A stretch of DNA of 64,000 nucleotides from Lepeophtheirus salmonis (lineage: Eukaryota; Arthropoda; Copepoda; Siphonostomatoida; Caligidae): positions 14,136,001 through 14,200,000 of the forward strand of contig NC_052138.2 in assembly GCF_016086655.4 (NCBI RefSeq). The letters are read 5' to 3'. This document shows, in pieces, positions 1-10,480 of the stretch. The notes beneath the pieces were generated by a model. That model was not told the DNA's origin and ran no database searches. It saw only the letters and a program-made list of their open reading frames with translations. The stretch's first letter is position 1; the number at the start of each line of letters is the position of its first letter. The translations under genes were made by a program, and so were the position numbers.

Positions 1-310
1 TACACCTACTGCTAGTGATGTTGTTCTCATGATCGGTTTTGTTCTTGACACCAATTTTTGAAGGTCTTAACCTCGTCTTTGTTTCTAATCTTAAAGCCTT
101 GCACTTGTTTTGACCTTATTGTCTCCAAGTCGGTTCGGATCTTTATACGAAAAAATTTATGGTACCTGAAATTTTGAATCAAGACCTTAAATCAAAATTA
201 GACGGATACTTTGTTGAATCGGTACCAGTTCATTTATTTCAACGGTGTCGGTCTCCGTTCAGCTTTATCGGTCTCAGTTCCGGTCTTCGGTCTCCGTCAT
301 TTTTAAAGGA
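1..310. repeat. R2-like repeat fragment (GACCG/CGGTCT-rich)
   Basis: Dense in words such as TCGGTCTCCGT, CGGTCTCAGT and CGGTCTTCGGTCTCC, which also dominate the complete R2 copy at 12928-13449. Termini are not visible, so this is a decayed or truncated member. A related patch of CGGTTC/GGAACCG words lies at 745-850. Confidence 0.45.
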
Positions 311-744
311 CGATTATTTTGGTAAAAGACAATAAAAAAAAGATATAGAGTTGAGGATTCCTTTAAGTCTACACATACATAGCACGCATGTTTCGTATAA
401 AGGGGGCCTAATCTAAAAATTTATTATTGTAGTGCACCTTGGCATAGTAAATTTTGTTAACCCCTGGTTTAAGAATATTATAGTAACTGAAAAGCTTAGT
501 AGCGTCCCTGGATCCATAATCTTTTATTTCCACTGTACTTTTATATATCGTAAGAAGCCATTAGCTATTTGGAAGTCAGATAAAACAGTATCCCCATGTT
601 GATGTAAAAAAATCATTGGAAAACGATGCAATCGCACACAAAAAACTCAGAAAATTTACTTATTGATTAAAGCTAATTTATTTCTCATAATGTATATTGT
701 ATTTTCTTTATATATTCTATATAGGATCATATACACAAGTTCTG
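311..744. other. No gene seen
   Basis: AT-rich unique-looking sequence with frequent stops in all frames. I see no recognisable protein or repeat signal. Confidence 0.5.
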
Positions 745-959
745 AGACCGATAAGCAATATATTGCAATCTTGGTTCCAGTCACTGTTCGACTTTGTCTA
801 TTCCGATTCTATCGGTTCAACAACCGGAACCGCTTAAATCGCTAGACTGATAAACGCACAACCTTCCTGATACCTAATAATGAATAAATCATTATTACTA
901 CATAATTATTAGTTTTGATTAGGATTATTGCAACCTTTCATCCAAAAGTAACAGAAAAA

Positions 960-1160
960 AAGCAAATTAGTTGCTAGTAAGCAAAATCTTTCAACTATGG
1001 GATTACTATCCAATAATAGTTGATAATTGTTTACAGATTAATAGGAACTCATTCATATGCAAATAATAAAGTTAAGAGCACTGATTAGAGGAAAATAAGA
1101 ATAAACATCGGCAGCTGACAGCCAAATATAGTGTACATTTTAATGTTAGTAAGGTAAGAG
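960..1160 (+). repeat. R4 dispersed repeat copy
   Basis: Shares the ordered words of R4: a 'tagttgctagta' start, 'caactatgggattactatcc', then 'cactgattagaggaaaata', 'cggcagctgacagcc' and 'gtgttagtaaggtaa'-like text. The same order recurs at 33965-34180, 43858-44085, 44149-44405 and 46955-47345. No coding capacity is visible. The repeat is about 230 bp and its true ends are undefined. Confidence 0.6.
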
Positions 1161-1523
1161 CCTGTGGACTAACTACACGATGCAACTATTCAAGTAGACC
1201 TTGCTCCAAGCACTAATTAAAATAAATAGAAATGTTACGTTCGATTTAGATAATAAATATTGTCCAGATCTAGGATAAAATATTAATTAATATTTTAAAC
1301 TTTTTAAAACCCATATAAACCCTCGGAACTCTAAATGTTTGAGTATTCAAATCTGGTTCGGCTTTGGATTTTTGGGGATAAAACAAGTTAAATTTTACTG
1401 TACTGTCCTATCATTAAGCCCATAGCATTGGAACCAGGGAAGTATTCCCCTTCCCATTTTTGCAAACAATAATAATAAAGAGTGGAATTAATATTACATC
1501 GTCAATAGTTATCGAAAAATAAA
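1161..1523. other. No gene seen
   Basis: AT-rich, stop-rich sequence; nothing recognised. Confidence 0.5.
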
Positions 1524-1631
1524 ATTTGAACAAAACGGGGCATACTTGGCTTAAATCGGATGATTGTAACACCTTTTATAAAGCATTGAAATAAAACGAA
1601 AAATGCATAATTACTTTTTTTTCCCAACATA
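1524..1631 (+). pseudogene. Solo 3' end of a mariner element (last transposase codons plus 3' inverted repeat)
   Basis: The frame ending at 1552-1554 reads EQNGAYLA then stop, a typical mariner transposase C-terminus. The following ~75 bases are near-identical to the tail of the mariner copy at 31040-31790: 'ttggcttaaatcggatgat' then 'ataaagcattgaaataaa'. It ends in 'attactttttttcccaac', whose reverse complement resembles the mariner inverted repeat. The rest of the element is absent upstream and an R1 repeat begins directly downstream, so this is a truncated end. Its final residues look better preserved than those of the 31-kb copy. Confidence 0.75.
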
Positions 1632-2115
1632 TTTTTGGGGGGCTTTGTTTTTTGGAATTTTTTGAAAATAAATCCAAAAATTTCAAAAAAAATTAGAAAT
1701 ATTCACTTTTTGGGAAAAATTTCAAAAATCCACTGCTATTCTCAAAAAATAAATTTTTTTTTTTTTTTTTGGAATTGACGTAGCTCATGGACAATGCCCT
1801 CAGGAGGTTTTTGGAAGGAAGATTCAAAAATCTGCGGCTGTTTACAAAAAACTTCAAAAATTAAATTTCAAGTATAAAATTTTTTGTAGAAAAATTTCAA
1901 AAATCAATAGCTATTGACAGAAAATTATCTTTTTGGAAAAAAAATTTAAAAATTTGAAATTAAATTTCAAATATTATATTTTTTTCTTTAAATTTCAAAT
2001 ATTATATTTTTTTCTTTAAATTTCAAATATTATATTTTTTTCTTTAAACTTCAAATATTAAATTTCCTATTAAAGAGCAAAAATTCCTTAATTTGGGGTG
2101 TCCCTCAAGTCCATC
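1632..2115 (+). repeat. R1 AT-rich MITE-like repeat
   Basis: Has the R1 body plan: a G-rich start ('tttttggggggctttg'), repeated runs such as 'tttcaaaaatcc' and 'ctattcacaaaaaatta', then 'aaaaattccttaatttgggg'. Outer CAGGGGCGT-like ends have decayed. It includes a local 28-bp tandem expansion. Confidence 0.65.
1961..2062. repeat. 28-bp tandem repeat, about 3.5 copies
   Basis: The motif 'tttcaaatattatatttttt' recurs at a spacing of 28 bases (starts 1965, 1993, 2021 and a degraded copy near 2049). This looks like slippage within the R1 body. Confidence 0.85.
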
Positions 2116-2119
2116 CCCT

Positions 2120-2475
2120 TGTGTATGTTCCTGATACGGCGATGGTAATTGTTAGCATTTTGGCTATGTTAACAAAATGAAACCGAGAATCAACTTTGTA
2201 ACCCGGACAATTGGAATAATGATTTGAAGGAGAGCAGCTTCGCAGTCATAGCGTTTGATTAGATACGCTACAATCAGCTGTGACAAGGGAGGAGGGGAGA
2301 AGGAAATTTTTACAAGGACATTGGCAAGAATTACTCCGATATTGATCCTCAATTCTACTCTGAGTCCGGCAAGGACTTACAATTATATCTCCACAAACAA
2401 CTCCTAAGGGTTATCCTCCGTCTTGTCCGAGCACACACGAATGTTCCATCAGGCTTTAAATATAATTCAATGTAG
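2120..2475 (-). repeat. R6 dispersed repeat copy (reverse orientation)
   Basis: Contains the R6 words in reverse orientation: 'aaccgagaatcaac', 'ggagagcagcttcgcagtca', 'acaatcagctgtgacaaggg', 'ggacattggcaagaattact', 'ccgatattgatcctcaattc' and 'tactctgagtccggcaagga'. Forward copies lie at 28555-28860, 30715-31015 and 33340-33660. The 62-residue reverse frame across it belongs to the repeat and is not a host gene as far as I can tell. Confidence 0.75.
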
Positions 2476-3782
2476 TAAGAAAATTATTTAAATAATAATG
2501 ACAAAAGCAGAGTAAAAGAAGATTCCTTTTTCTCATTACCAATTCTAAAAAAACGGATTTTCATCACTACTTATAACACTAAGCAGTGCCGGGTACTTCC
2601 GCTAGTATCATATAAAAGAATATTTGATTAAAAGAAAAATATATATAACTCAAAGAAAGTTACATGATTACATTTAGAATTGCAGCAAATATATTAATTA
2701 TTATACAATTCGTCCTAGAACAAACAAACGCGTAAAAATAAACGCATGAAAGTTGATTTAACCACGTTATGAGGGCAAACAAAAACTATTTTTTTCTCTT
2801 TTTTTGTGTGTGTCTCTATTATTGACTAAACCAAAGAATGAACAAAAAAACTAAGAACTGGAACAAAATGACATTTTACATGAATAACTTATTTTTATTT
2901 CAAGTTTGGACATCATAAAGAACTTTATCTTGCTATAAGGGTTAGTTATGTATGTGGGTTTAATCATATAATTACATTAGCACAACAATATCGATTCATA
3001 GTTTAACCATTCTTTGTGTTATGCATGGTTGATTGTATTTACGAGTAGTTAGTTAGTTGTGAATATAGAGTGAGTGCCTATGGTGATTTAGATGAATGGC
3101 ACAGGAGGGAGTTATTCTTTCATTATTCTAAGAGTTTTCCACTCACAATCAATTCTTATTGAGAACCAATTTTCTTATTATCTATGGTAATGAATCAATA
3201 ACAAAAATAAAAGGAGAGCATCTTTTAGTAGTGATGGCGTTCTGAAAGATGAATCTGAACCACTCAAAACATTAGTCTTCGTGGCAAGCTCAAAGATACT
3301 TTATTTAAATTTTTAATTTAAGTAAAAAGTGTCTTTGGATCGATCCATTAAAGTCTTGTTCTAGTTTTGATCTTGGATTAGTGGCGTCGGAACCATAGAT
3401 GCCAAAGAGCCATATGTCTTCACCCTTTTAAGGATTTTTTATGGTTGTAGCAAAATCAAAATTACCCAGGTTGTAAAAAATTTAATTTGAATTTTTAAGA
3501 TTTATCTTTTATAAAAAAAAGTAATCTGTTAAAATGTTGTTACATTCAAAAAAATATTGGTCTCTTTTTCACGCCCAGATTTGTATAGAATATTTCATAG
3601 AAAGGGGATCGGCTTTTCTAGTTAGCAATCTGAATTGGATTATATGGCAAAAAGGGTCTAGCGACGCAACTGAGTGTGCCTATATATTTCGGAATAATCC
3701 TCCACCCAGCTTCATGTTTGCATCTCTGAATTAAAATTCTATATAGATAGTGTCAAATCCAAATATAAGAAAATCAGATATA
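2476..3782. other. No gene seen
   Basis: AT-rich unique-looking sequence. A 66-codon frame at 3534-3734 has no recognisable motif and no codon-bias signal I can defend. Confidence 0.5.
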
Positions 3783-3904
3783 TTAGCTTGTTCCGAAACG
3801 ATTGAGACAATTCGTTTGAAGGGAAAGGAGAAGAGGTAGGTGGTAAAATATTCCATAGTTATTCAGAAACTAAATAGCTAATGTCTATATACTACATTTG
3901 CACA

Positions 3905-4140
3905 TGTTTTTCCATTCGTCGCTGAGCATTGAGATACACAATATTTGCTCGTACTTTTTGACACACTAAAAACTGGGCAAAACAGTGACCTCACTATCGT
4001 TTATCCTGATGCCTGCCCTAGTCGTGCATCCATCTTTCGGTGGGCTGATGAGATCCAGGATGGCACTTTAAAGCTCGAGAAGGGTTTCTATTCATGATGT
4101 CCCCGGGAGACGAGGACACTCATACAAGACCATTTATCAA
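3905..4140 (+). pseudogene. Mariner transposase relic, N-terminal DNA-binding part
   Basis: One frame reads a mariner helix-turn-helix tract with DACPSRASIFRWADEIQDG near 4010-4070. The CPSxAxIxRW core is characteristic of the first HTH of mariner transposases. A TGA stop follows near 4098 and the frame is lost at 4140, where a tandem repeat intrudes. The start is not preserved; a methionine near 3905 is only a guess. This half would have bound the element's inverted repeats. It lies inside the TIR-bounded element, 5' of the second HTH fragment and in the same orientation. Confidence 0.75.
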
Positions 4141-4530
4141 GTAAAAACATGGAATTTTGATTTTTTATTTTAAATATGGTCATTTTAAGCCATTTTTGAC
4201 TCTAATTTCTTGATAAAAGCTTCAAATTTTGTTATTTCTTTACTCAAACGCTTTTTTATAAGTGCTCAAAGTGCTCTATTAAATTATTAAAAGACGAATT
4301 TCCAATTAAAAACAAAGAATTTTGATTTTTACAAAAAATATGAACATTTTAAGCCCTTTTTGAGTCTAATTTCTTGAAAAAAGCTTGAAATTGCGTTATT
4401 TAATTATTACAAGATGAATTATCAAGTAAAAACACGGAATTTTGATTTTTTTACAAAAAATATGGTCATTTTAAGCCCTTCTTCAATCTAATGGCTTGAA
4501 AAAAGCTTCAAATTGCGTTAGTTCTTTTAC
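4137..4530. repeat. Tandem repeat, ~3 units, inside the mariner
   Basis: Three imperfect units begin 'caagtaaaaacatggaattt', 'caattaaaaacaaagaattt' and 'caagtaaaaacacggaattt' (near 4139, 4303, 4425). Each continues through 'attttaagccctttt...ctaatttcttgaaaaaagctt'. Unit length varies (~120-165 bp) because of internal deletion. It separates the two transposase fragments. Confidence 0.8.
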
Positions 4531-4531
4531 A

Positions 4532-4990
4532 TATAGAGGACATCATTCCCCATGTCAAGGATATGGTGAAGAACAAAATCCGATTGAGCATTCGAAAGGT
4601 CTCAGTGGAGCTTTCCCTACAACCAACAGCGGTTTTTAAAATTCTGACTGATGATCTCAACTTTCAAAATATCACTTGCGTATGGATACCCCCTTCTCTC
4701 TATCAGGTCAACAAGGATGAGCGAGTGAAGTGATGTAGGCCCTGATTAAGCTTTTACAAGGCCACAGGAAGCAGTTTTTGGAGTCCCACCTGCATGTACA
4801 GGCCGAGTTCTGGTTCGTCTGGGACTGAAGCGAGTGGAGGGACGGTTTTGATAGTCATTAGGACCTCACACGTGTCATTCATCGGGTAATGAAGTTAGTG
4901 AAGGAAGAGGATTTCTCCAGGCAGTTGTGAGAGTTGAAGAACCATTACCACGAGCCGGAGGAGACTATATGCCAATATTGAGTATTTTTT
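4532..4990 (+). pseudogene. Mariner transposase relic, second HTH and scattered C-terminal part
   Basis: An open run reads KIRLSIRKVSVELSLQ, then a VFKILTDDLNFQ-like stretch, then WIPPSLYQVNKDERVK. This is the second helix-turn-helix and linker of mariner transposases (S-V-x-x-I-L-x-D-D-L followed by W-x-P-x-L-L). Frameshifts and stops follow. A residual C-terminal tract near 4900-4975 precedes the right inverted repeat. The catalytic DD(E/D) block is not recognisable, so the copy cannot encode an active enzyme. Confidence 0.75.
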
Positions 4991-5052
4991 AAACTATTAA
5001 ATGAAATTTCTTATCTTATTGGGGCAGTCTCAATCATTTCGGAATAACTTAA

Positions 5053-5949
5053 TAATAATAATACGCTTATAGTCAACGTTCTCTCAAATACCAACTTTTT
5101 AATACATACAATACTTAGAACGGAACCCGAAGTCAAAAGTCCGCATAAAGTGAACTTTGTTGTCCTTTCGTTTCGTATCAACTTCATAGGAGTTATGAGA
5201 ATAAATAATTTTCTTGATGATTTTTATTTTTTATACGTACAAATCGTAATCTGGAGCAAAAATTTTATTCTGTATGTTTATATTTACATTCATTCCACAT
5301 TGTTTTTCAATCAATAAGAATACATATCATGAGCTCCCCCCCCCAAAAAAAAACAAAACAACATTTTAACTAAAAGATCAGCTAAAAAACTCCTATGATC
5401 TGTCAAAAGCAGGATTTACTCAAACACTGGTTGCCTTGCAATGAGGAGTTTCAAAATAATTTACTTACATAAGTATCCAAAAATTGTGGTTTTTATATAC
5501 TTTGAATATTTAAAAAATCCGGATATAGACAACTTTTTATCTGAAAAATAACAGTTTCCTTTATCTAAATTTGATTGTATATCATTTTCGAGAAGCTTAG
5601 TGAAAATGCCCAATAGGTTTTTAGAAAGACAAGTCCTGAATAAGTGTCGGAAGTTGAGTCTACGAAAAATATTTTGAATATATTTAAATAAGGCTAATTT
5701 CTAAAACTCATCTTTAACACTTCCCTCCAGACTAATCTTTAAAAAAAACAGCTTGTTATATGTATAAGGGATTTCAAGGCATTGCGGCATATTTAATGCT
5801 TTTTTAGGGTCCATTGTCTACTCAACTGAGTATTCACTGATTTATTTTCATTTTTCTAAATATTTGTTGAATGATTGGAAAAATATTATATTTCGTATTT
5901 GCTAGTATATTTGATATTAAAAATGTCGTTTACCTTCTCGAAAATTTAT
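5053..5949. other. No gene seen
   Basis: AT-rich. A short C9/A9 run at 5334-5355 resembles an edge of R1 but has no body attached. Confidence 0.5.
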
Positions 5950-6035
5950 ACAGGGTGGACCCTAAATACTGTAAAAAAATAATTTCAAATTAAACTTATA
6001 TAACTTATAGAAATTGAGAGATCTCATATTTAAAA
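5950..6035. mobile_element. Possible lone end of a Tc1/mariner-type element
   Basis: 'atacagggtggaccctaaat' resembles the CAGGGTG(G/T)TCC terminus of the elements at 16211-16895 and 47888-49008. No partner end or coding sequence is attached, so the call is weak. Confidence 0.3.
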
Positions 6036-6056
6036 AAGGCTTGATACATAATTGAT

Positions 6057-6495
6057 CGTGACAGGAAGTTACGTCCTGTGCGGTTCTGCCCTAGAAAGTT
6101 TCACCCTGTGGAAGTTTCGCCCGCATGTATATATTATGGGATAAATGTATCTTCCACATACAATTAAAGGTCTTCCTTTGCTTCAACTTGAAGTCCTTTG
6201 TAATTAATTATGGCATTTGAGTAATTAATATGAAGTAATTGTTGTTTCTTATTATAATGAATTCAAACCGTTTGCTATGTTCTATTTTAAAATATATTAA
6301 AATTGAATTAAATGCACTCATTTTACAATACTGGATGCAAAAATGCATTACAAACGACTTCAATTGGGGGAGACTAATTTAAATCTTAAATTATATGTGG
6401 AAGATACATTTATGCTATAATATATGTATGAGTGCGAAACTTCCCAGGACAGAAATTCCCAGGGCGAAACTGCCCGAGGCGTAATATCCCAGAAC
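6057..6495. mobile_element. Non-autonomous inverted-repeat element with 10-bp flanking duplication
   Basis: Flanked by CATAATTGAT at 6047-6056 and again at 6496-6505. The two ~100-bp ends are imperfect inverted copies. The left arm includes 'gaagtttcgcccgcatgtat' and 'ggataaatgtatcttccaca'; the right arm has 'tgtggaagatacatttatgc' and 'tatgtatgagtgcgaaactt'. The arms also carry repeated GGGCGAAACTNCCC-like words. No open frame is present. The class is unclear; an 8-10-bp duplication would suit a hAT- or Mutator-like mobiliser. Confidence 0.75.
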
Positions 6496-8440
6496 CATAA
6501 TTGATTAATTTATCAACAAAATTTGCTTAAAACATTCATTGGTCGTTTTTCCAATACACGAGAAAAGAAAGTAAAGAGATTAAATATATTTATCATTTTG
6601 TGGAAGTCTGGCACGCCTTCGAACATTGATTTACTAATGCTATTTTTTTTTAATTCAAAATTTAGTGATTGTATATGTGACCATCAGCCGTTCCAGTAAG
6701 CTGTATCTTATCTTTGTGCACTAGAGGGTAGAAAATTAACAGCATTGAGTACGTGGTTACCATATTGAAGAAAAGTTTCCAGCCCTGTGCCAATTCTCAT
6801 TTCAGGTAAGAAATTAGTACCTTTTAAAAGAATAATACTGACTCTCACACGTCTAATATGTTGCAAAAGTCGTACGATACTCTGTTCTTCTGCTTTTGGA
6901 TCAACAAATTTTAGCTCCATCTAGTCTGAATTTGAATTCCATGGATTTTAGAATATGGTTCATTTAGAAAAACAGGTTCTGGAAGAAACCCCTTCCTAAT
7001 TTGGATGAACGGAAAGTTTCGTTAATTAGGGATTAGGGCAACATTTCCATGGAGATGGCCTGTGATTACTGTGATGCCTAGCCTAATAGACTCAAGGCTG
7101 TAGTTTCTGCAATATGGACAACTTTGATTCTTTTTTATTGCCAATTATTGAAATGATATTCAGTAGTATTCATACAAAATTTTAAGTTATAAAATAGTTA
7201 TTAGTTATGTCAAACTATTACAAAAGTGGCATGTATGAATCCTATTAGATTTCATTTAATGGAAATAACATTCAAGCTTGAATATTATTTATGTAATTGT
7301 ATCCATTCAATTTCAAAGTGTCAATGAAATTAAAGAAAAGCTTTGCTATGTCTACATAGGCCTCGACTATTATGCATTACATATTTGCTTGATGTGGTTT
7401 TGTTATAGAAATATTCATATCGTCATTCCATTCTCTCTCAATATGTAAAGGCACGTCTATTAAAATAAATTACCCAAAAATAAATATATTTAATTTATCT
7501 TTGCAAAATAAATAAATGAATTTATTGACCTTTATTCAAATGGAGATTTGTATTGGAGAATGGAATATAATGACAAGTTACTTTGCTAATTTCTGTTTTT
7601 GTAGTTACATATTATTTTCTGTCCATTAAATAACTTAGTTGGCATAAATTTTTACCCAATTTATGAACGCAACATTTTATGCAAAGGGGTTACAAAGAAT
7701 TCCAAGCATGTTTCTTGCTATTGTTGTCGAGAAAAAAGTTTATTACTAGAAGAAATTGTTTTAAACTAATTAAAATAACTGAACAAAAAAACATATGTCT
7801 TTTTGGTCATGGTAGTTATTTATAAGCTATTTATTTGTTGAATTGGAGATATCTGTCGTCCTTGAAGATTAATTTCTTTAGTGGCCTAGGAGTCAATTAT
7901 AATTATTATCGATGATGAAAAAGGTTATGTCTCTTCAAGGAGAAATGAGTTTAATATTAAAGAAGCCATCATTTTGATAAATTCGCGACAAATACATATT
8001 GAAAAAAATGGAATAAAAATTGATTATTCAAGGGAATTCATTCGGAAACCCCACTGCGGATCATTCAAAATGTGTATAAATTGATCATAAAAGATAATTT
8101 TGCAATTTTTGTGTAATAAAATTTCATCCCATGGTCGTTTCTGTAGATATTTGTACCCTACTAAATGTGATAATTTGTTTTATTATTTTTTTTTTTTTGT
8201 GCCTTTGTCACACTCAAGCCAAAAAAGGGGGAATTATGTTGTTAATGCATTATCTTGAAATAATAGTAAAAAAGAGAATTTACTTCTCAAGGGATTATTG
8301 TCTTAGTCTTTATACAAAATATGGCGACATTAAATAAATATTTTGATTAAGAGAAAAAAGAATATGAAAGTAACGATTTAAGGTAAATGTATTTTTACAA
8401 ATTCAAAAAAAAAAAAAAACTCAAGTTACAACTAAATAAA
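6496..8440. other. No supported gene; two unassigned small ORFs
   Basis: AT-rich sequence. A 70-codon reverse frame (6708-6920) has a fairly protein-like composition (RRVRVSIILLKGTNFLPEM) but matches no family I know and shows no splice or repeat context. A 68-codon forward frame (8131-8337) has a hydrophobic start but runs through low-complexity DNA. Confidence 0.45.
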
Positions 8441-8560
8441 CTAGTGTTGATTTCGTTCTGCAAATCCCATATCGGTCTGAGACCATTATAATTTTAAAAA
8501 ATTTGGTCTATCGGTTATAAATTATATGTCCAATGTCTATAGGTACTTTTAAAACAGTTG
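8441..8560. repeat. R2 fragment
   Basis: 'tagtgttgatttcgttctgc' followed by 'cccatatcggtctgagacca' parallels the left end of the full R2 copy (12928 onward: GTGTTGGGTTTCGGTCTGG then CCCAGACCGGTCTGAGACTG). Truncated on the right. Confidence 0.65.
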
Positions 8561-9424
8561 TTGTTTTCCACTACAATATTAATTCTCCGGAGCTCAATAA
8601 ACTTCATTGAGAGGAGGATATCTGGATTCCTATCTGGATAAAATAAAGTTCCAACAATGCCATCGTTCAAGTGTTCTAGGAGATGAAAAACTCATAAATT
8701 GGTTCGTTAACTAGAGTTATGTAGCACACAGATGAAGTTGTCTTGAGAACTACCGATTAACCTAAAATATCTTGTGAATATTTTCTGGCTCAATCGGAAA
8801 TTCTAACTTCATATTTTTATCATCCGGAAGAACTTCCAAGTTATTGAATGCCACTTTGATTTTTTTCCACTTTGCCTTAAAAGTTATTGAATGCCTCCTT
8901 TAAAAGGAATTTATCTATAGTTTTGGTTGTGTTTTCCCAGAAGTAATAGAATCGCCCAATTGACGTCAATTACTGCGGCTATTCTCTGTTTATAATTTTT
9001 GAGAACGACTGGGTTTGACGAAAAGAGATATAACGGCCATTATGCTTCCTTCGGTCGGTGCAGTTTGAGGTGTTACACTGTTTGTGATTATTTCTCTGTT
9101 GCCTCCTCAAAAATCCATTCACGACTCGTTCAGCAAAATCCCACACATGGCAATCAATGTTATGGATCCGGTGGATTAGGTTATGTCTTAACTCCTACTT
9201 GCCTTATAGGCCATCTTACTCTTCACGAACACCGCAAATGTTCTGTAGGGGCGATACCATCACCCTTGAAAAAAATCGCAATAAGAAAATTAGTTGTGAG
9301 GAAGAAATACATCACCTCAAAAACGTTAAAATTAAATGTAGGATAAGGTGCGCTAGAAAATTGATCTTAGCATGATTGCATAATCTCTATAAAAGATAAA
9401 AAAATGTTTTTTAAGTATATAGAA
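8561..9424. other. No supported gene; one 115-codon ORF
   Basis: A 115-codon forward frame (8999-9346) is among the longest in the window. It is cysteine- and histidine-containing but shows no regular zinc-finger spacing and no motif I recognise. An overlapping frame (9157-9375) is also open, which is more typical of locally GC-richer repeat DNA than of a gene. Confidence 0.4.
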
Positions 9425-9935
9425 AGTTTTCGAGTGACGTGACAATAGTTTTTTGGGGCTATTTTGGGCCCTAAACAACAAAGTTTTATCAACTAAACTC
9501 TCTTTTTTTATAATTGTAAGAGAAATAGGGAACTATTGGATATCATAATGGGTCCAACAAATAAAAGGGCTTAAACCTTACTGTCTATCGAAAATCTATC
9601 CTTTTATTGCCTAGTTTTATTATATATTTGATCCTTAAATGTTATTACATCATTATATAATCTTATTCCCATGTTGTAGACAAAATTTACCTATTACATT
9701 GAAACGAATAATATTTTTTCGTAATTACTCGCTTTTTCGTCGCCAAACGTTTAAAAAAAATAACTGTCTAAATCTAGTTATTTTTAGGGATTATTAGCCC
9801 ATATTACTTTATTTTGATTCAAATATCATTGTTTATCATGGAATGCAATTGATAAGTCGTTTTTTATTTATAAAGACATTTGATGATGTTTCCTAAAACT
9901 TATTTGTAAATTTGTCAATTTTATATAGTAAAAAT

Positions 9936-10398
9936 TAGTGATTGGACGATTTAAAAAAAAAAAAAGCCCGATGCCGTTTCTGATGCGATTTGAGTAAAAG
10001 TTCCTGGTGCCGATTCCAATGAAATTTTTTTAATATTTTACATCATAGTTAAAAAATATCATTTTGCTATCAGGGGGTACACAAGGTTATATTTGGGGGA
10101 ATTGGAATTAAATATTCAATTTCAAATATTAATTTTTTTTCAAATGTACAATTTCCTAAAATCCACAACTTTTTTTGTAAAAAATTTCAAAAATGAACAG
10201 CTGCTCACAAAAAATTAATTATTTAAGAAAAAAATATAGGATAAAAATTTGTATAATTAGATTTAATTTTTTGAAAAAGATAAATAATTAAATATTTGTA
10301 ATAAATATGAATCGGAATGGCAAATTCAACATTATTTTCCCGATACCGATTCCAGAAATAACACCAGATTCAATTTCCTATTAATATTTCCTTCACTA
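9936..10398 (+). mobile_element. R3 hAT-type MITE with perfect 8-bp target duplication
   Basis: Begins TAGTGATTGGACGATTT and ends with CCTTCACTA, imperfect inverted ends. It is flanked by GTAAAAAT at 9928-9935 and an identical GTAAAAAT at 10399-10406. An 8-bp duplication is the hAT superfamily signature. Internal text ('ccgatgccg', 'gaatcggaatggcaaattca', 'cattattttcccgataccga') recurs at 47052-47268 and 55199-55265. An R1 repeat is inserted within it. No coding capacity. Confidence 0.85.
10073..10290 (+). repeat. R1 copy nested in R3
   Basis: Starts 'tcagggggtacacaaggtta' 'tatttggggg' and continues with the R1 body ('tttcaaaaatgaacagctgc', 'tcacaaaaaatta'). The far end is not intact. Confidence 0.6.
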
Positions 10399-10480
10399 GT
10401 AAAAATATCATCTTTGTGTCCCAAAATGGGATTTGCTTTAATTATGATGCAATTTGTGACGTCAATAAAAACGATCTAGT

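Larger units (their letters stand above)
3783..5052 (+). mobile_element. Mariner-like transposon with inverted repeats and TA flanks
   Basis: The left end (3789-3809) holds TTCCGAAACGATTGAGAC. The right end, read in reverse (5026-5044), holds TTCCGAAATGATTGAGAC. Outside these lie TA dinucleotides at 3781-3782 and 5053-5054, the expected mariner target duplication. The element is 1270 bp, a normal mariner length, but the interior holds a broken transposase interrupted by a ~120-bp-unit tandem repeat. It is non-autonomous. Confidence 0.85.
9425..10480 (+). repeat. R7 long dispersed repeat, interrupted by R3
   Basis: Shares ordered text with 24600-24830 (CCTAAACA..., 'atcgaaaatctatc') and with 63425-63890 ('attgcctagttttat', 'tcttattcccat', a stretch near the TSD, and 'gacgtcaataaaaacgat' against 'ggcgtcagtaaaaacata'). 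It is split at 9936-10398 by an R3 MITE. The sequence resumes at 10399 with 'tcatctttgtgtcccaaaat'. Non-coding. Confidence 0.7.

Noticed and set aside
1961..2062. Regularly spaced short repeats considered as a CRISPR array
   Set aside because: Units are contiguous at 28 bp with no unique spacers; simple tandem slippage in a eukaryotic repeat.
8999..9375. 115-codon ORF and overlapping 72-codon ORF
   Set aside because: Longest forward frame but no recognisable domain, no splice context, and a second open frame overlaps it. Insufficient to call a gene.
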